From S015-6 sp964384945 (GTDB taxonomy: Bacteria; Desulfobacterota; DSWW01), in contig CAYLMK010000040.1 in assembly GCA_964384945.1 (NCBI GenBank), forward strand, positions 1-33,799: DNA of 33,799 nt, read 5' to 3'. Below are positions 15,988-24,175 of this stretch, one piece after another. The position numbers and the translations under genes were made by a program. The number at the start of each line of letters is the position of its first letter. Within the stretch, counting starts at the first letter, position 1. The notes under the pieces are model-generated. The model was not told the DNA's origin. It did not search any database and was given only the letters and a program-made list of their open reading frames with translations.

Positions 15988-16470
15988 CTATTCGAGCAGG
16001 CGGAAGCCCTTGATGTCTCTCATGTTGCCGGCTCGCTTTTCGTGAAACTCGATCTCGACCCTCGCACCGACCTTGATCTTGGATTCGTCATTGGCAAGGA
16101 GATAGTTCTGGATGAGCGAACCGGCCCCGTCGAGCTGAACATTTCCGAAGGCGTACGGGACCGGCCTGGCCACCCCGGTCTCGGGATCCACGAAGGGCGC
16201 CCTGAGGATCGTGAAATTCCGTATCGTCCCTTTCGGTCCGACTTCCACGGGTTCGGTCATCTCCGCGTAACAGGGGTCGCAAATCTCTTTCGGCGGCGCG
16301 TAGACCGTCCCGCACTTCGGGCATTTCACGCCGATGATCCTGGCGTTGTCCCGCATCTCCGTGAGGAACCGGCTCAAGTATCGGCCCGCAGAGTAATGAA
16401 AGACCTGCTCCACATCGGTCCGGGAATGGACGGTCAGCAGTTCCACCTCTTGCTCTCTCACCTCGGCCAT
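15988..16470 (-). CDS. DUF35 zinc-ribbon/OB-fold partner protein (second copy)
   Basis: A 160-aa protein with an N-terminal helix, a rubredoxin-like zinc ribbon (C50, C53, C64, C67; CPKC-x10-CDPC) and a C-terminal OB-fold (GTIRNFTILRAPF to GFRLLE). DUF35 proteins pair with thiolase-fold enzymes. Known examples are ChsH2 with the steroid side-chain aldolase Ltp2, BbsA with the benzoylsuccinyl-CoA thiolase BbsB, and archaeal acetoacetyl-CoA thiolase complexes. It lies 12 nt downstream of a thiolase-like gene, its probable partner. It acts in the cytoplasm as a CoA-binding, assembling subunit. Confidence 0.88.
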   Translation of the reverse strand: MAEVREQEVELLTVHSRTDVEQVFHYSAGRYLSRFLTEMRDNARIIGVKCPKCGTVYAPPKEICDPCYAEMTEPVEVGPKGTIRNFTILRAPFVDPETGVARPVPYAFGNVQLDGAGSLIQNYLLANDESKIKVGARVEIEFHEKRAGNMRDIKGFRLLE

Positions 16471-16482
16471 CGCGCGGTCTCC

Positions 16483-17643
16483 TTATGCGGGCTTCTTCTT
16501 GCTGTAGAGGATCATATCCGACCAGAAACACCCTCCAAACCCGGTGGCAAGACCGAGCTTGACGTCCGGGACCTGCCTCTTTCCGGCCTTGCCCTGTATC
16601 TGATGAGCGATTTCCGCGCACCGGATCAGGCCCGTGGCGCCGATCGGGTTGGTAGAAATGACCCCTCCGGAAGGGTTGACCGGGCATTCGCCGCCCATGT
16701 CCGTGACGCCGTCCCATATGTACTTCGGGCCTTCCCCCTTCTTGCAGAAGCCCATATCCTCGAACCAGATCAGCCCTCCCCATGAGTACGGCTGATACAT
16801 CTCGACCACGTCGATCTCTTTCAGGGGCTCCCGGATGCCCGTCTTGGCCCACAGCTCCCTGGCCGCCATGGTCAACGACAACATGCCGGTCTGCCCCATC
16901 ACGTCTGAAAAGCGGCTGTAACAATGCCGGTTCGCGGTTTTCACCACCCAGGCGGGCCGGGGGCAGATCTTCTCGGCCACCTCCTCGCTCGCGTAGATGA
17001 CCGCGCAGGCGCCGTCCGTCCTCGGGCACATGTCGAGCAGCCGCAACGGATCCGAAATCACGGCCGAGTTCAGAACCTCGTCGATGGTCACCTCTTTCCG
17101 CAGATGGGCGTACGGGTTGTTGCACGCATGCCTCCGGTCCCTCACCGAAACACGGGCCGCGTCCCGGGGGGTGGCGCCGTAGGCGGCTGCATATTCGGAC
17201 GCCTCGATGGCAAGACCCGCCAGTGCGCCCGCCATCACCCCCCTGTCGAGGATCGGGTCCGTGGCCGTCACGATCGCCCCGGTCGTGTCCGACTCGGAGT
17301 TTTTCTCCCACCCGATGACCAGGAGTCTGTCGAACATGCCCGAAGCCACCATGTGGTATCCCCCGATGCCGAGGGTCGTGCCGGTCGTCCCTCCCGTGCA
17401 AAGCTTCATGACGGGCTTCATGAAACCGCCGGACCCATCGATGCTCCAGCAGTCCACGTAATTGATGCCCTCGAAATGGTCCATATTGCCGATGACCACC
17501 CCATCGATATCGTCCAGGGTGAGTTCCGCGTCCTCGAGGGCACGGGTCACGGCCTCGTTGATGAGTTCCTGGCCGTTTACATCGCGTCGAATGGACCTGT
17601 GGTACGTCTGCCCGGCGCCGACAATGGCGACTCGTTTCCCCAT
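16483..17643 (-). CDS. SCP-x-type thiolase-like protein with Cys but no GHP His
   Basis: A 386-aa thiolase-superfamily protein of the SCP-x/lipid-transfer branch. The start is ATG 17643, with AGGAGGT upstream; a longer frame to 17682 would overlap the preceding gene. C82 in MKLCTGGTTG aligns with the nucleophilic cysteine. The C-terminal motif that in thiolases reads GHPxGATG is TNPIGATG here, so N332 replaces the catalytic histidine. The late segment GFGGCFWSD carries C372. Its neighbour at 17657-18808 has the opposite defect. DUF35 genes flank the pair. A Claisen-type thiolase, a retro-aldol lyase, or one half of a mixed-site heteromer are all possible. Confidence 0.85.
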   Translation of the reverse strand: MGKRVAIVGAGQTYHRSIRRDVNGQELINEAVTRALEDAELTLDDIDGVVIGNMDHFEGINYVDCWSIDGSGGFMKPVMKLCTGGTTGTTLGIGGYHMVASGMFDRLLVIGWEKNSESDTTGAIVTATDPILDRGVMAGALAGLAIEASEYAAAYGATPRDAARVSVRDRRHACNNPYAHLRKEVTIDEVLNSAVISDPLRLLDMCPRTDGACAVIYASEEVAEKICPRPAWVVKTANRHCYSRFSDVMGQTGMLSLTMAARELWAKTGIREPLKEIDVVEMYQPYSWGGLIWFEDMGFCKKGEGPKYIWDGVTDMGGECPVNPSGGVISTNPIGATGLIRCAEIAHQIQGKAGKRQVPDVKLGLATGFGGCFWSDMILYSKKKPA

Positions 17644-17656
17644 TCTCCCGTACCTC

Positions 17657-18808
17657 CTATTGTCTTCCCAGGATCCAGACACAGTGCGACTGGCCGCAAA
17701 GCCCGTTCACACCGTGCACCAGGGCGGTCTTCACACCCGTCTTGACCTGCATGCCTCCCGCTTCCCCGCGAATCTGCCGGACGGCTTCGATCATCCGGTA
17801 CATCCCGGCGGCGATGGCTACATGGCCGCTCAGGAGCCCTCCGGAAGGATTCACAGGTATGTCGCCGCCCCTGGCGGTCGCCCCGCTCGCGACGAGCTTT
17901 CCACCCTGCCCCTTCCCGCAGAAGCCCAGGCCCTCGGTCCACATGAGTTCCTGATAGGTGAAGGCATCGCAGATCTCGGCCACGTCGATTTCCCTTCTCG
18001 GGTCCCGTATCCCCGCCATGCGATACGCCTTCTCCGCCGCCCGCTCCAGCGGCTTGCACTCCGAAAGATCCCGATCCCCCAATTGAAAGGCATCGCAACA
18101 GAACGAAACCCCCTTCATCCAGACCGGCTTGGGTCGGAACTTCCTTGCCCGCTCTTCATTCGCAAGGATCAGGCAGCACGCTCCGTCGCTGATCGGCGAG
18201 ATGTCCAGCGCCTTGAGCGGGTCCGCGATTCGTTCCGACTTCATCACGTCGTCCACCGTAATCTTCGTCTGCAGCTGCGCGTTCGGGTTGTCCAGGGCAT
18301 TGCCGCGGTTCTTCACCGCCACCAGAGCGCACTCCTCTTCCGTGATCCCGTACCGCCGCATGTATTTCCTTGCCTGCAACGCACAGGCGGTGACCATGTC
18401 CAGGCCCAGCGATCTGGCATGGACCGGGTCGAAGGCCGCGTTCGTGATCATCGGAGCGATGCTCCTGCTCTCGGACCCCTTGCTGTGGGCCGTAACGAGA
18501 GTCGTCCCGTAGGATCCCGAAAGGACCCTGCAGGCCGCGTAGAAGGCACCGAAGGTCCCGTCCCCCTCCACGCCGCTGATGTTCTTTTCGTACGCGCCGC
18601 TCACGCCGCCGACAGGCATGCAGGAGATGGTCCGCCCGTCCCAGAAATCGTTCGAGGTGGTCACCACGTTGTCGATTTCATCCATACCCGCGCCCGCATC
18701 CTCGAGGGCGCGCTTGACGGCTTCATAGACCATCTCCGGGTAGTTGGCTCGCTCCTTGGAGGCCTCGATCCTGGTCTGCCCGATCCCTACGATTGCGACT
18801 CGGTCCAT
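17657..18808 (-). CDS. SCP-x-type thiolase-like protein with His but no nucleophilic Cys
   Basis: A 383-aa thiolase-superfamily protein starting MDRVAIVGIGQTRIEASK. The segment usually reading VExxCASG is VEGDGTFG here, so G84 replaces the acylated cysteine. H329 in SGHVAIAAG occupies the position of the catalytic histidine, and NPSGGLLS precedes it as in SCP-x thiolases. The C-terminus (HGVNGLCGQSHCVWIL) is typical of DUF35-associated members. Genes before and after are 12-13 nt away: DUF35 upstream, the Cys-containing thiolase-like protein downstream. It may be a non-thiolytic lyase such as the Ltp2-type aldolases, or the complementary subunit of its neighbour. Confidence 0.85.
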   Translation of the reverse strand: MDRVAIVGIGQTRIEASKERANYPEMVYEAVKRALEDAGAGMDEIDNVVTTSNDFWDGRTISCMPVGGVSGAYEKNISGVEGDGTFGAFYAACRVLSGSYGTTLVTAHSKGSESRSIAPMITNAAFDPVHARSLGLDMVTACALQARKYMRRYGITEEECALVAVKNRGNALDNPNAQLQTKITVDDVMKSERIADPLKALDISPISDGACCLILANEERARKFRPKPVWMKGVSFCCDAFQLGDRDLSECKPLERAAEKAYRMAGIRDPRREIDVAEICDAFTYQELMWTEGLGFCGKGQGGKLVASGATARGGDIPVNPSGGLLSGHVAIAAGMYRMIEAVRQIRGEAGGMQVKTGVKTALVHGVNGLCGQSHCVWILGRQ

Positions 18809-18820
18809 TCTTTCCGCTCC

Positions 18821-19285
18821 TTACCCGGCCAAAGGCCGGAAGTACGCGATGTCCCTTGGAGATCCGATTCTTTCCCCGGCGAAGACCGCCTCCACACGCA
18901 TTCCTTCCCGGATGCGCTCCGGCTCCACCTCCCCGAGCATGTGGAGGAACCCGGTATCCGCCCCGTCGAGTCGGATCAGCGCGTACGCGAAAGGGGCCTT
19001 CATCGGCTGGATGGCGTTGCCCTTGCGCACGACGGTGAATGTATCCACGGTTCCCCGGCCGGACAACTCCACCCATCGGTCGGTAGGCACGGCGCAGAAG
19101 GGGCAGTTCTTCCTGGGCGGAACCAGCACCTTGTCGCATTTCGGGCAGTGCTTCCCCAGGATCTTCTTCGCGTCCCGGAGTTGAACGAAATAGCGGCTCG
19201 CCGTTTCCCCGGCCTGCCAGCTGTAGGGGACCTTGATCTTCCCCGCCTGAATGATGTTCTCTGCGTCCCGCCAGTAATCAGCCAT
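18821..19285 (-). CDS. DUF35 zinc-ribbon/OB-fold partner protein (first copy)
   Basis: A 154-aa DUF35 protein: N-terminal helix, zinc ribbon C47, C50, C61, C64 (CPKC-x10-CPFC), then an OB-fold with GRGTVDTFTVVRKG and PFAYALIRLDG. It begins 49 nt after the CoA-transferase-like gene and ends 12 nt before a thiolase-like gene, its expected partner. Its differences from the second copy at 15988-16470 suggest two specific pairs rather than a recent duplication. Confidence 0.88.
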   Translation of the reverse strand: MADYWRDAENIIQAGKIKVPYSWQAGETASRYFVQLRDAKKILGKHCPKCDKVLVPPRKNCPFCAVPTDRWVELSGRGTVDTFTVVRKGNAIQPMKAPFAYALIRLDGADTGFLHMLGEVEPERIREGMRVEAVFAGERIGSPRDIAYFRPLAG

Positions 19286-19334
19286 GCTTCCTCTCCTTGC
19301 CTGGTTTCGGTCCTCTTACGGTAACGGGCCGGGT

Positions 19335-21134
19335 CTATACCGAGTTCCACTCCGCCTCGAGGATTGCAGGGAGCTTCTTTGCCCGCTCCTTGGCGCTCAT
19401 GAAATCGAGCAGCCGGATCCCCTGCGGGTCGATGCGCTGGATGAGTTCGACCTCCTGGGCCGTCGGAGGCCTGGTGACCGGGCAGTCGGCAGGTACGTCC
19501 ACCGGGAATCCGGTATTGCCCGTCACATCCTCTGCCTTCACGCCCCGGTGCAGGGAAAGGGCCTTCCACTTGCCGCGCTCGACCATCTGCATCACACAGA
19601 GGTTCGTGATCACGGTCATCGGGCCCGGCCGCAGGCCCTGGGCCAGCCGCTCCTCGTCGGTGAAGTAGACCCGGGTGCCCGTGATGTAGTTCACCTTGGG
19701 CACGAAGACCATTTTCGAGTGATTGGCGAAATAGCACACCCCCTTCCGGTGAAGCCCGTAGACGACCGGGGCGCCCGCCCCGCCCGGCAGACGCAGCCCC
19801 CGGGGATTCACCTCTCCGGTGGGCTGGCCGTCTTCGCCGCGGACGGGCATGGCCAGCCACGAGATGTTGATGTCCCCGTTGGCGTCGAGCTGCGCGCTGG
19901 AAATCGCCTCCACGTCCCCTTTCCCCCGCAGGTGAAGGGCCTCGATACACTGCGTCATGGACCAGAGCCCGGCCGCAAACCTGGTGCACGCCGCCTCGGA
20001 GCCGTGGAATCCCATCCGGAAGGGATAGGGATCCACGCCGCTGTAGCCCACGATGAAGGCGTTCGGCGCATGCGTGAGCTTGGCCAGCATGTAGGCCGCG
20101 TACGCGAGGGGCGTAAAGGACCCCAGGACGATTGCGTCTCCGTCCTCGATCGTGCGGGCCAGGCAAGAGACCATCTGATCGGCGGGATCGAAGCCCTCGG
20201 CAGGCTCCCGGCGAATCGTCTCCGGGAACTCGATCCGCTCGACCTTTTGGGCCAGGGCGAAGAGCTTCTTCTTCGCCCCCTCCCCCCCGATATTCTCCCG
20301 GTACGCCTCTTCGCTCTCCCCGATCGTATCCTGAATGTACTGCCGTGCGGTCTTCTTGTCCCCGAGCCCCTGGGTATCCTTCATCATCTGAAGGAGGTGC
20401 GCGCTGTAGTAGGGAACACAACTGCACGGGCTGGCCCCGAGCGGACTGTGGATCACCATGTCCACCTCGCTCCGGAAGAGCAGCGTGGCGGACTTGCTGG
20501 CTCGAATCTCGTCCGGCGAGACGATCTCCTCGACGGTGACGATCACCGCCTTGGCGGCGTTGGCCATGTCCAGGTCCGATGCGGAGGTGCCGAAGATCTG
20601 CACGTTGCCCTGCGTATCGGCCCGCTGGGCGTGAATCAGGGCCACGTCCGGCGCGATCGCCTCGATCGCGGTCAGTTCCCTTCCCGTGAACGGGCAGGTC
20701 ACCGTCTTGTAGAGTTCCGGGGCCTCCTTGACGATGTCGGATCCCTTGGGCCCCTTGAAGACGGCAAACGGGAGGCCCTGCCCCGCCGCCTGAAGCCCCT
20801 TGATCATGCTGCACCCCTCGATCTCGGTCAGCCGGATCGTCTTCTTCTCGGCCGCCCGGCGGAAGTGGGGGGGAAGCCCGAAGGACTCCAGGCTCAGGAA
20901 ACTGAAGACCAGATGATCCACGGCCCCGGCCGCCAGGAGCCACTCCATCTCCCATCCGCCGACGATCGAGAGGGTCTTCAGGCCCGTGATCTTCTGACGA
21001 ATGATCTGTCGGACCGCGGCCATCGGCTTGTTGCAGCTCCAGCCGCCCCCCAGGGCCACGAAGCTCCCCGGCTTGATGTACTCGCCGATGTCGGTCAGGC
21101 GTCCCAGTTTCGAGGCAATCGCGGGCATAGGCAT
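19335..21134 (-). CDS. Fused CoA-transferase-family protein lacking the catalytic Glu
   Basis: A 599-aa class I CoA-transferase fold with both halves in one chain. Residues 1 to about 300 resemble the alpha subunit (GctA/IpdA-like: FVALGGGWSCNKPM, HAQRADTQGNVQI, SEVDMVIHSPLGASP). Residues about 315-599 resemble the beta subunit (GctB/IpdB-like). In glutaconate-type transferases the beta half carries the nucleophile in an ESG motif; here it is YSG (Y364-S365-G366). That argues against ordinary CoA transfer. It recalls IpdAB, a transferase-fold hydrolase of steroid ring degradation; this analogy is inference. The first ATG (21134) is too close to AAGGAG, so M3 at 21128 may be the true start. 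It lies 18 nt after the acyl-CoA dehydrogenase gene. Confidence 0.82.
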   Translation of the reverse strand: MPMPAIASKLGRLTDIGEYIKPGSFVALGGGWSCNKPMAAVRQIIRQKITGLKTLSIVGGWEMEWLLAAGAVDHLVFSFLSLESFGLPPHFRRAAEKKTIRLTEIEGCSMIKGLQAAGQGLPFAVFKGPKGSDIVKEAPELYKTVTCPFTGRELTAIEAIAPDVALIHAQRADTQGNVQIFGTSASDLDMANAAKAVIVTVEEIVSPDEIRASKSATLLFRSEVDMVIHSPLGASPCSCVPYYSAHLLQMMKDTQGLGDKKTARQYIQDTIGESEEAYRENIGGEGAKKKLFALAQKVERIEFPETIRREPAEGFDPADQMVSCLARTIEDGDAIVLGSFTPLAYAAYMLAKLTHAPNAFIVGYSGVDPYPFRMGFHGSEAACTRFAAGLWSMTQCIEALHLRGKGDVEAISSAQLDANGDINISWLAMPVRGEDGQPTGEVNPRGLRLPGGAGAPVVYGLHRKGVCYFANHSKMVFVPKVNYITGTRVYFTDEERLAQGLRPGPMTVITNLCVMQMVERGKWKALSLHRGVKAEDVTGNTGFPVDVPADCPVTRPPTAQEVELIQRIDPQGIRLLDFMSAKERAKKLPAILEAEWNSV

Positions 21135-21152
21135 TCTCCTTGTAGTCTTGGC

Positions 21153-22298
21153 TTACATGAGTCCACGGGCCAGAATGAGCTTCTGGATCTGCGAGGTTCC
21201 TCCGCCGATCGCGAAGAGCTTGGCATCCCGGAACCATCGCTCCACCGGAAATTCGCGGGTGTAGCCGTATCCGCCGAGCAACTGCACCGCATTCATCGTG
21301 ACCCGCATCGCGGCGTCGGCGCCGTATATCTTCGCAATCGACGCCTCCAGGTTCGCATCCCGGCCTGCCGCATACTTGCGCAGGACGTCCCTCGTGAGCA
21401 TCTTGGTGGCCTGCAGGTCCACGACCATGTCCGCAAGCATCTGCTGCACCATCTGGAACTCGATGATCGCCTGCCCGAACTGCTTCCTCTCCTTGCAGTA
21501 TTTCACCGCCTCTTCCAGCGCCGCCTCGCAAAGCGCCCCGCAGCATACGCCGACCAGGGCCCTCTCAAAGGGGAAGAACACCATCGACTCGATGAACCCC
21601 TTGTTCTCCTGCCCGAGCAGATTGGAAACGGGCACCCGGCAGTTCTCCAGGGCGAGCTCACAGGTGGGGGAGGAGCGGTTGCCGAGCTTCTCGAACGGTT
21701 TCGAAGCCGAGTAGCCCGGCGTGGCCGTCTCGATGATGAGCGTGCTGATCCCTTTGGGCCCGGGCCCCCCGGTGCGCACGAGACACACGATGACGTCCGC
21801 AACGGAGCCGTTCGTGATGAAGATCTTGTTGCCGTTGACGACGAACTCGTCGCCGTCCCGCACGGCGGTCGTTTTCAAGGAAGCTACGTCCGAGCCCGCT
21901 TCCGGCTCGGTAATGGCCATTCCGCCGATCCACTCCACGGTCGCCAGTTTCGGAATGTACCGGGCCTTCTGCTCCGGCGTGCCGTATTTCTCGATCCAGT
22001 GTTCGCAAAAGACGTGGCCCGTGGTCGAGGTGTAGGTGCCCGCACACACCTTCGCAATCTCCTCCGCAACGATCGCGGTGCCGATCACATCGTGGCCTCC
22101 GCCCCCGTATTCCTCGGAGGCCATCAAGCCGAGCAGGCCGAGTTGCCCCAAGTCCTTGATCACCTCGAGCGGGAACCGTTCCTCCTGATCGATCCTGGCG
22201 GCGATCGGGGCAAGCTTGTCCGCCACGAACCTGCGGATCGTCGATTGGATCATCCGGTGCTCGTCGGTCTCCGCATAGTCAACGCTCTTGAATTTCAT
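21153..22298 (-). CDS. Acyl-CoA dehydrogenase with helix-G-type catalytic Glu
   Basis: A 381-aa FAD-dependent acyl-CoA dehydrogenase introducing an alpha,beta double bond and passing electrons to ETF. It has AITEPEAGSDVAS (128-140), NGNKIFITNG and the C-terminal GGYGYTREFPVERWFRDAK. At the usual MCAD Glu position the sequence is IGGGTSQIQ (G366). The base is therefore probably E245 in FFPFERALVG, as in isovaleryl- and long-chain acyl-CoA dehydrogenases. It is the first gene of the seven-gene operon, behind an operator-bearing promoter and a leader of about 180 nt with a strong hairpin. Confidence 0.92.
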   Translation of the reverse strand: MKFKSVDYAETDEHRMIQSTIRRFVADKLAPIAARIDQEERFPLEVIKDLGQLGLLGLMASEEYGGGGHDVIGTAIVAEEIAKVCAGTYTSTTGHVFCEHWIEKYGTPEQKARYIPKLATVEWIGGMAITEPEAGSDVASLKTTAVRDGDEFVVNGNKIFITNGSVADVIVCLVRTGGPGPKGISTLIIETATPGYSASKPFEKLGNRSSPTCELALENCRVPVSNLLGQENKGFIESMVFFPFERALVGVCCGALCEAALEEAVKYCKERKQFGQAIIEFQMVQQMLADMVVDLQATKMLTRDVLRKYAAGRDANLEASIAKIYGADAAMRVTMNAVQLLGGYGYTREFPVERWFRDAKLFAIGGGTSQIQKLILARGLM

Positions 22299-22415
22299 CG
22301 CATGCCACCTCGTTCGTCGGATCCGATCTCGATCACGGGGGTGCGCGGAAGGAGCCGATCCCCTGCCCGACCGCGGCAGGACGCATGGAGATTGTCTGTT
22401 TCCGAAGGAAGACTC

Positions 22416-22451
22416 CCGGCAGCCCCTGCCCGCCGGGGAAGGGGCTGCCGG
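22416..22451 (-). other. Strong hairpin in the leader of the seven-gene operon
   Basis: CGGCAGCCCCT and AGGGGCTGCCG form a 12-bp stem around a GC-rich loop. On the minus strand it lies roughly 30-60 nt into the predicted leader of the acyl-CoA dehydrogenase mRNA. On the plus strand it is followed, after 9 nt, by TTTTT and could terminate antisense transcripts. No known riboswitch was recognised. Confidence 0.5.
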
Positions 22452-22463
22452 ACGGACGCTTTT

Positions 22464-22474
22464 TAGTCTGACCT
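22464..22474 (-). promoter_or_regulatory. GntR-type operator for the acyl-CoA dehydrogenase operon
   Basis: TAGTCTGACCT fits the FadR-type GntR consensus TnGTnnnACnA at all but the last base. It lies just downstream of a minus-strand promoter: TTGACA at 22513-22508, 17 bp, then a weak TAGTAA -10 at 22490-22485. Repression by the regulator encoded at 29118 is the natural inference. Confidence 0.6.
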
Positions 22475-22629
22475 ATATTACATCTTACTACATAATCAAT
22501 GGGCAAATGTCAAGCCTTTCTTCACCGCCCGGGCGGCCCCGGCGTCCGCGAAAATGCGGGACAATGCTCGGGGCGTGCAGACCGGCAAGGGGGGAAACCG
22601 CTTGACAGGACCGCCGCCGCTCTGCTACC

Positions 22630-22658
22630 TTGAGAAAAATCATTCTTATGTCTATCTT
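22630..22658 (+). promoter_or_regulatory. Promoter of the DUF362 gene
   Basis: TTGAGA (22630-22635), a 17-bp spacer and TATCTT (22653-22658) form a good sigma70 match, with the operator 13 nt further on. A second candidate, TTGACA at 22602-22607 with TACCTT at 22626-22631, lies upstream but is farther from the operator. Confidence 0.5.
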
Positions 22659-22671
22659 TTTTCTTACATTC

Positions 22672-22682
22672 TGGTCTGACCT
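22672..22682 (+). promoter_or_regulatory. GntR-type operator for the DUF362-MaoC genes
   Basis: TGGTCTGACCT contains the perfect 9-bp palindrome GGTCTGACC and matches TnGTnnnACnA except at the last base. It lies just after the predicted transcription start and 40 nt before the ATG at 22722. Confidence 0.6.
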
Positions 22683-22721
22683 TAAAATACTTTGTCTCCG
22701 CCCATCCCAAGGAGATCCGAA

Positions 22722-24077
22722 ATGCCGCACAACGTGGTTTCCATCGTTCGCTACCGGGGACTCGAGTCGATCCAATCCTCCATCGACCTGTGCCGAGGGC
22801 TCGAGGGGCTCGGCGCCGGCACCCGGGTGCTGGTCAAGCCCAACCTGGTGGGCTGGGACAACCAGGGGCCCTACCCCCCCTGGGGCGTGTTGACCACGAG
22901 TCTCGTTCTGGAGGGCCTCTGCGCCGCCCTGAGGGATGCGGGGGCGGGTGAAATCCGCATCGGGGAGGGATCGATCAAGTGCAAACACATCGGTTCCGGG
23001 ACGAAGGAGATCTACGAGCACCTGGGCTATCAGAAACTGGTCGATCGATACGGCGTCCGGTTGGTCGATTTCAACGAGGACGAATTCGACGAAGTGGAGA
23101 TCGACACCGGCCACACGATCAAGGTCACCCGTCACCTCCGGGAATGTGACGCCCTCGTCTCCGTTCCCGTGCTCAAGACCCACGGCGGCACCGTCGTGAC
23201 CCTGGGCATGAAAAACCTCAAAGGGCTTCTCCACGGCAAGTCGAAACAGTACTGCCACCATCCCGACAATCTGCTCGACCATTTCATCGCCTGCATCGCT
23301 GGGAAGTTCGCCCCCTCGCTGACGTTGATCGACGGGATCTACGCGAACGAGCAGGGGCCCCAGCACATGGGCTTCGCCCATCGCTGGGACCTGCTGATCG
23401 CCTCGACGGACGTGTATGCGGCGGATCTGCTAGGGGCATACATCCTGGGCTACGGTGCGGAGGAGGTGAAATACCTCAAGGAGTGGGCCGAGAAGAACGG
23501 CCGTTCCGCGGCGGTCCGGGACCTGGAGATCAAGGGCGATCTGGATCCCGACGAGGTCCGCAAGCCCCTCCGGTGGGACTGGGAGTGGCTTCCGGACAAC
23601 ACGGGCCCCGAGGCCTTCGCCAAGATGGGCATCCGCGGCCTGAGCCTGCCCAAGTACGAGCACACCCTGTGCACCGGCTGTTCCTACATGTTCAACCCGT
23701 TGATGATGCTGCTCATGTCGACGGGTCAGACCGAATTCGACCGGTACGAAATCCTCTCCGGGGCCATCCAGAAGCCCTCGGGCACGGCGAACAAGACCTT
23801 TCTGTTCGGCCAGTGCCAGATCCAGGCAAACAAGGACAACCCGAATGCCAAAGAGGTGATCCCCATCAAGGGCTGCCCCCCCTCGACGGACGAGATCGAG
23901 AAGGTCCTGAAGGAGAACGGCATCCCGGTCAACCGGAAAGGCTACCTGAACTATCGGATGTACCTCATGAGCCGCTACTGGAAGAAGCCGGACAGATACC
24001 CCCTCACCGACTTCTACATGGGGGCGATCCCGGAATCCGCCATGCCTCCGCCGCCCAAGCCGGAAAAGAAGGGGTAG
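22722..24077 (+). CDS. DUF362 protein with a C-terminal CxxC..C..C cluster motif
   Basis: A 451-aa cytoplasmic protein. Residues 1 to about 250 are a DUF362 domain (VLVKPNLVGWDNQGPYPPWG, VSVPVLKTHGGTVVTLGMKNLKGLL, LIDGIYANEQGP). The C-terminal part carries C317, C320, C365 and C385 in the contexts CTGC, GQC and KGCPPS, followed by DEIEKVL. This order resembles the four-Cys cluster site of NuoB and [NiFe]-hydrogenase small subunits, so a [4Fe-4S] cluster is plausible. The start at 22722 is set by AAGGAG upstream; the frame is open 30 nt earlier from a TTG. It is divergent from the acyl-CoA dehydrogenase operon and shares the operator motif. Its function is unknown; a redox role in the same pathway is inference. 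Confidence 0.82.
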   Translation: MPHNVVSIVRYRGLESIQSSIDLCRGLEGLGAGTRVLVKPNLVGWDNQGPYPPWGVLTTSLVLEGLCAALRDAGAGEIRIGEGSIKCKHIGSGTKEIYEHLGYQKLVDRYGVRLVDFNEDEFDEVEIDTGHTIKVTRHLRECDALVSVPVLKTHGGTVVTLGMKNLKGLLHGKSKQYCHHPDNLLDHFIACIAGKFAPSLTLIDGIYANEQGPQHMGFAHRWDLLIASTDVYAADLLGAYILGYGAEEVKYLKEWAEKNGRSAAVRDLEIKGDLDPDEVRKPLRWDWEWLPDNTGPEAFAKMGIRGLSLPKYEHTLCTGCSYMFNPLMMLLMSTGQTEFDRYEILSGAIQKPSGTANKTFLFGQCQIQANKDNPNAKEVIPIKGCPPSTDEIEKVLKENGIPVNRKGYLNYRMYLMSRYWKKPDRYPLTDFYMGAIPESAMPPPPKPEKKG

Positions 24078-24175
24078 GGAGCCGGCCCGCCCCCCTCCTG
24101 CCGGGTGCGGAAGGAAGCCTCGGGGCAAGCCCCGGACACAGCCGAACCGTTACGGCGCCGCGAAAGGAGATCGCG

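Noticed and set aside
19000..21546. 848-aa minus-strand frame overlapping the CoA-transferase-like gene
   Set aside because: Out-of-frame shadow spanning three real genes; low-complexity Gly/Arg-rich translation.
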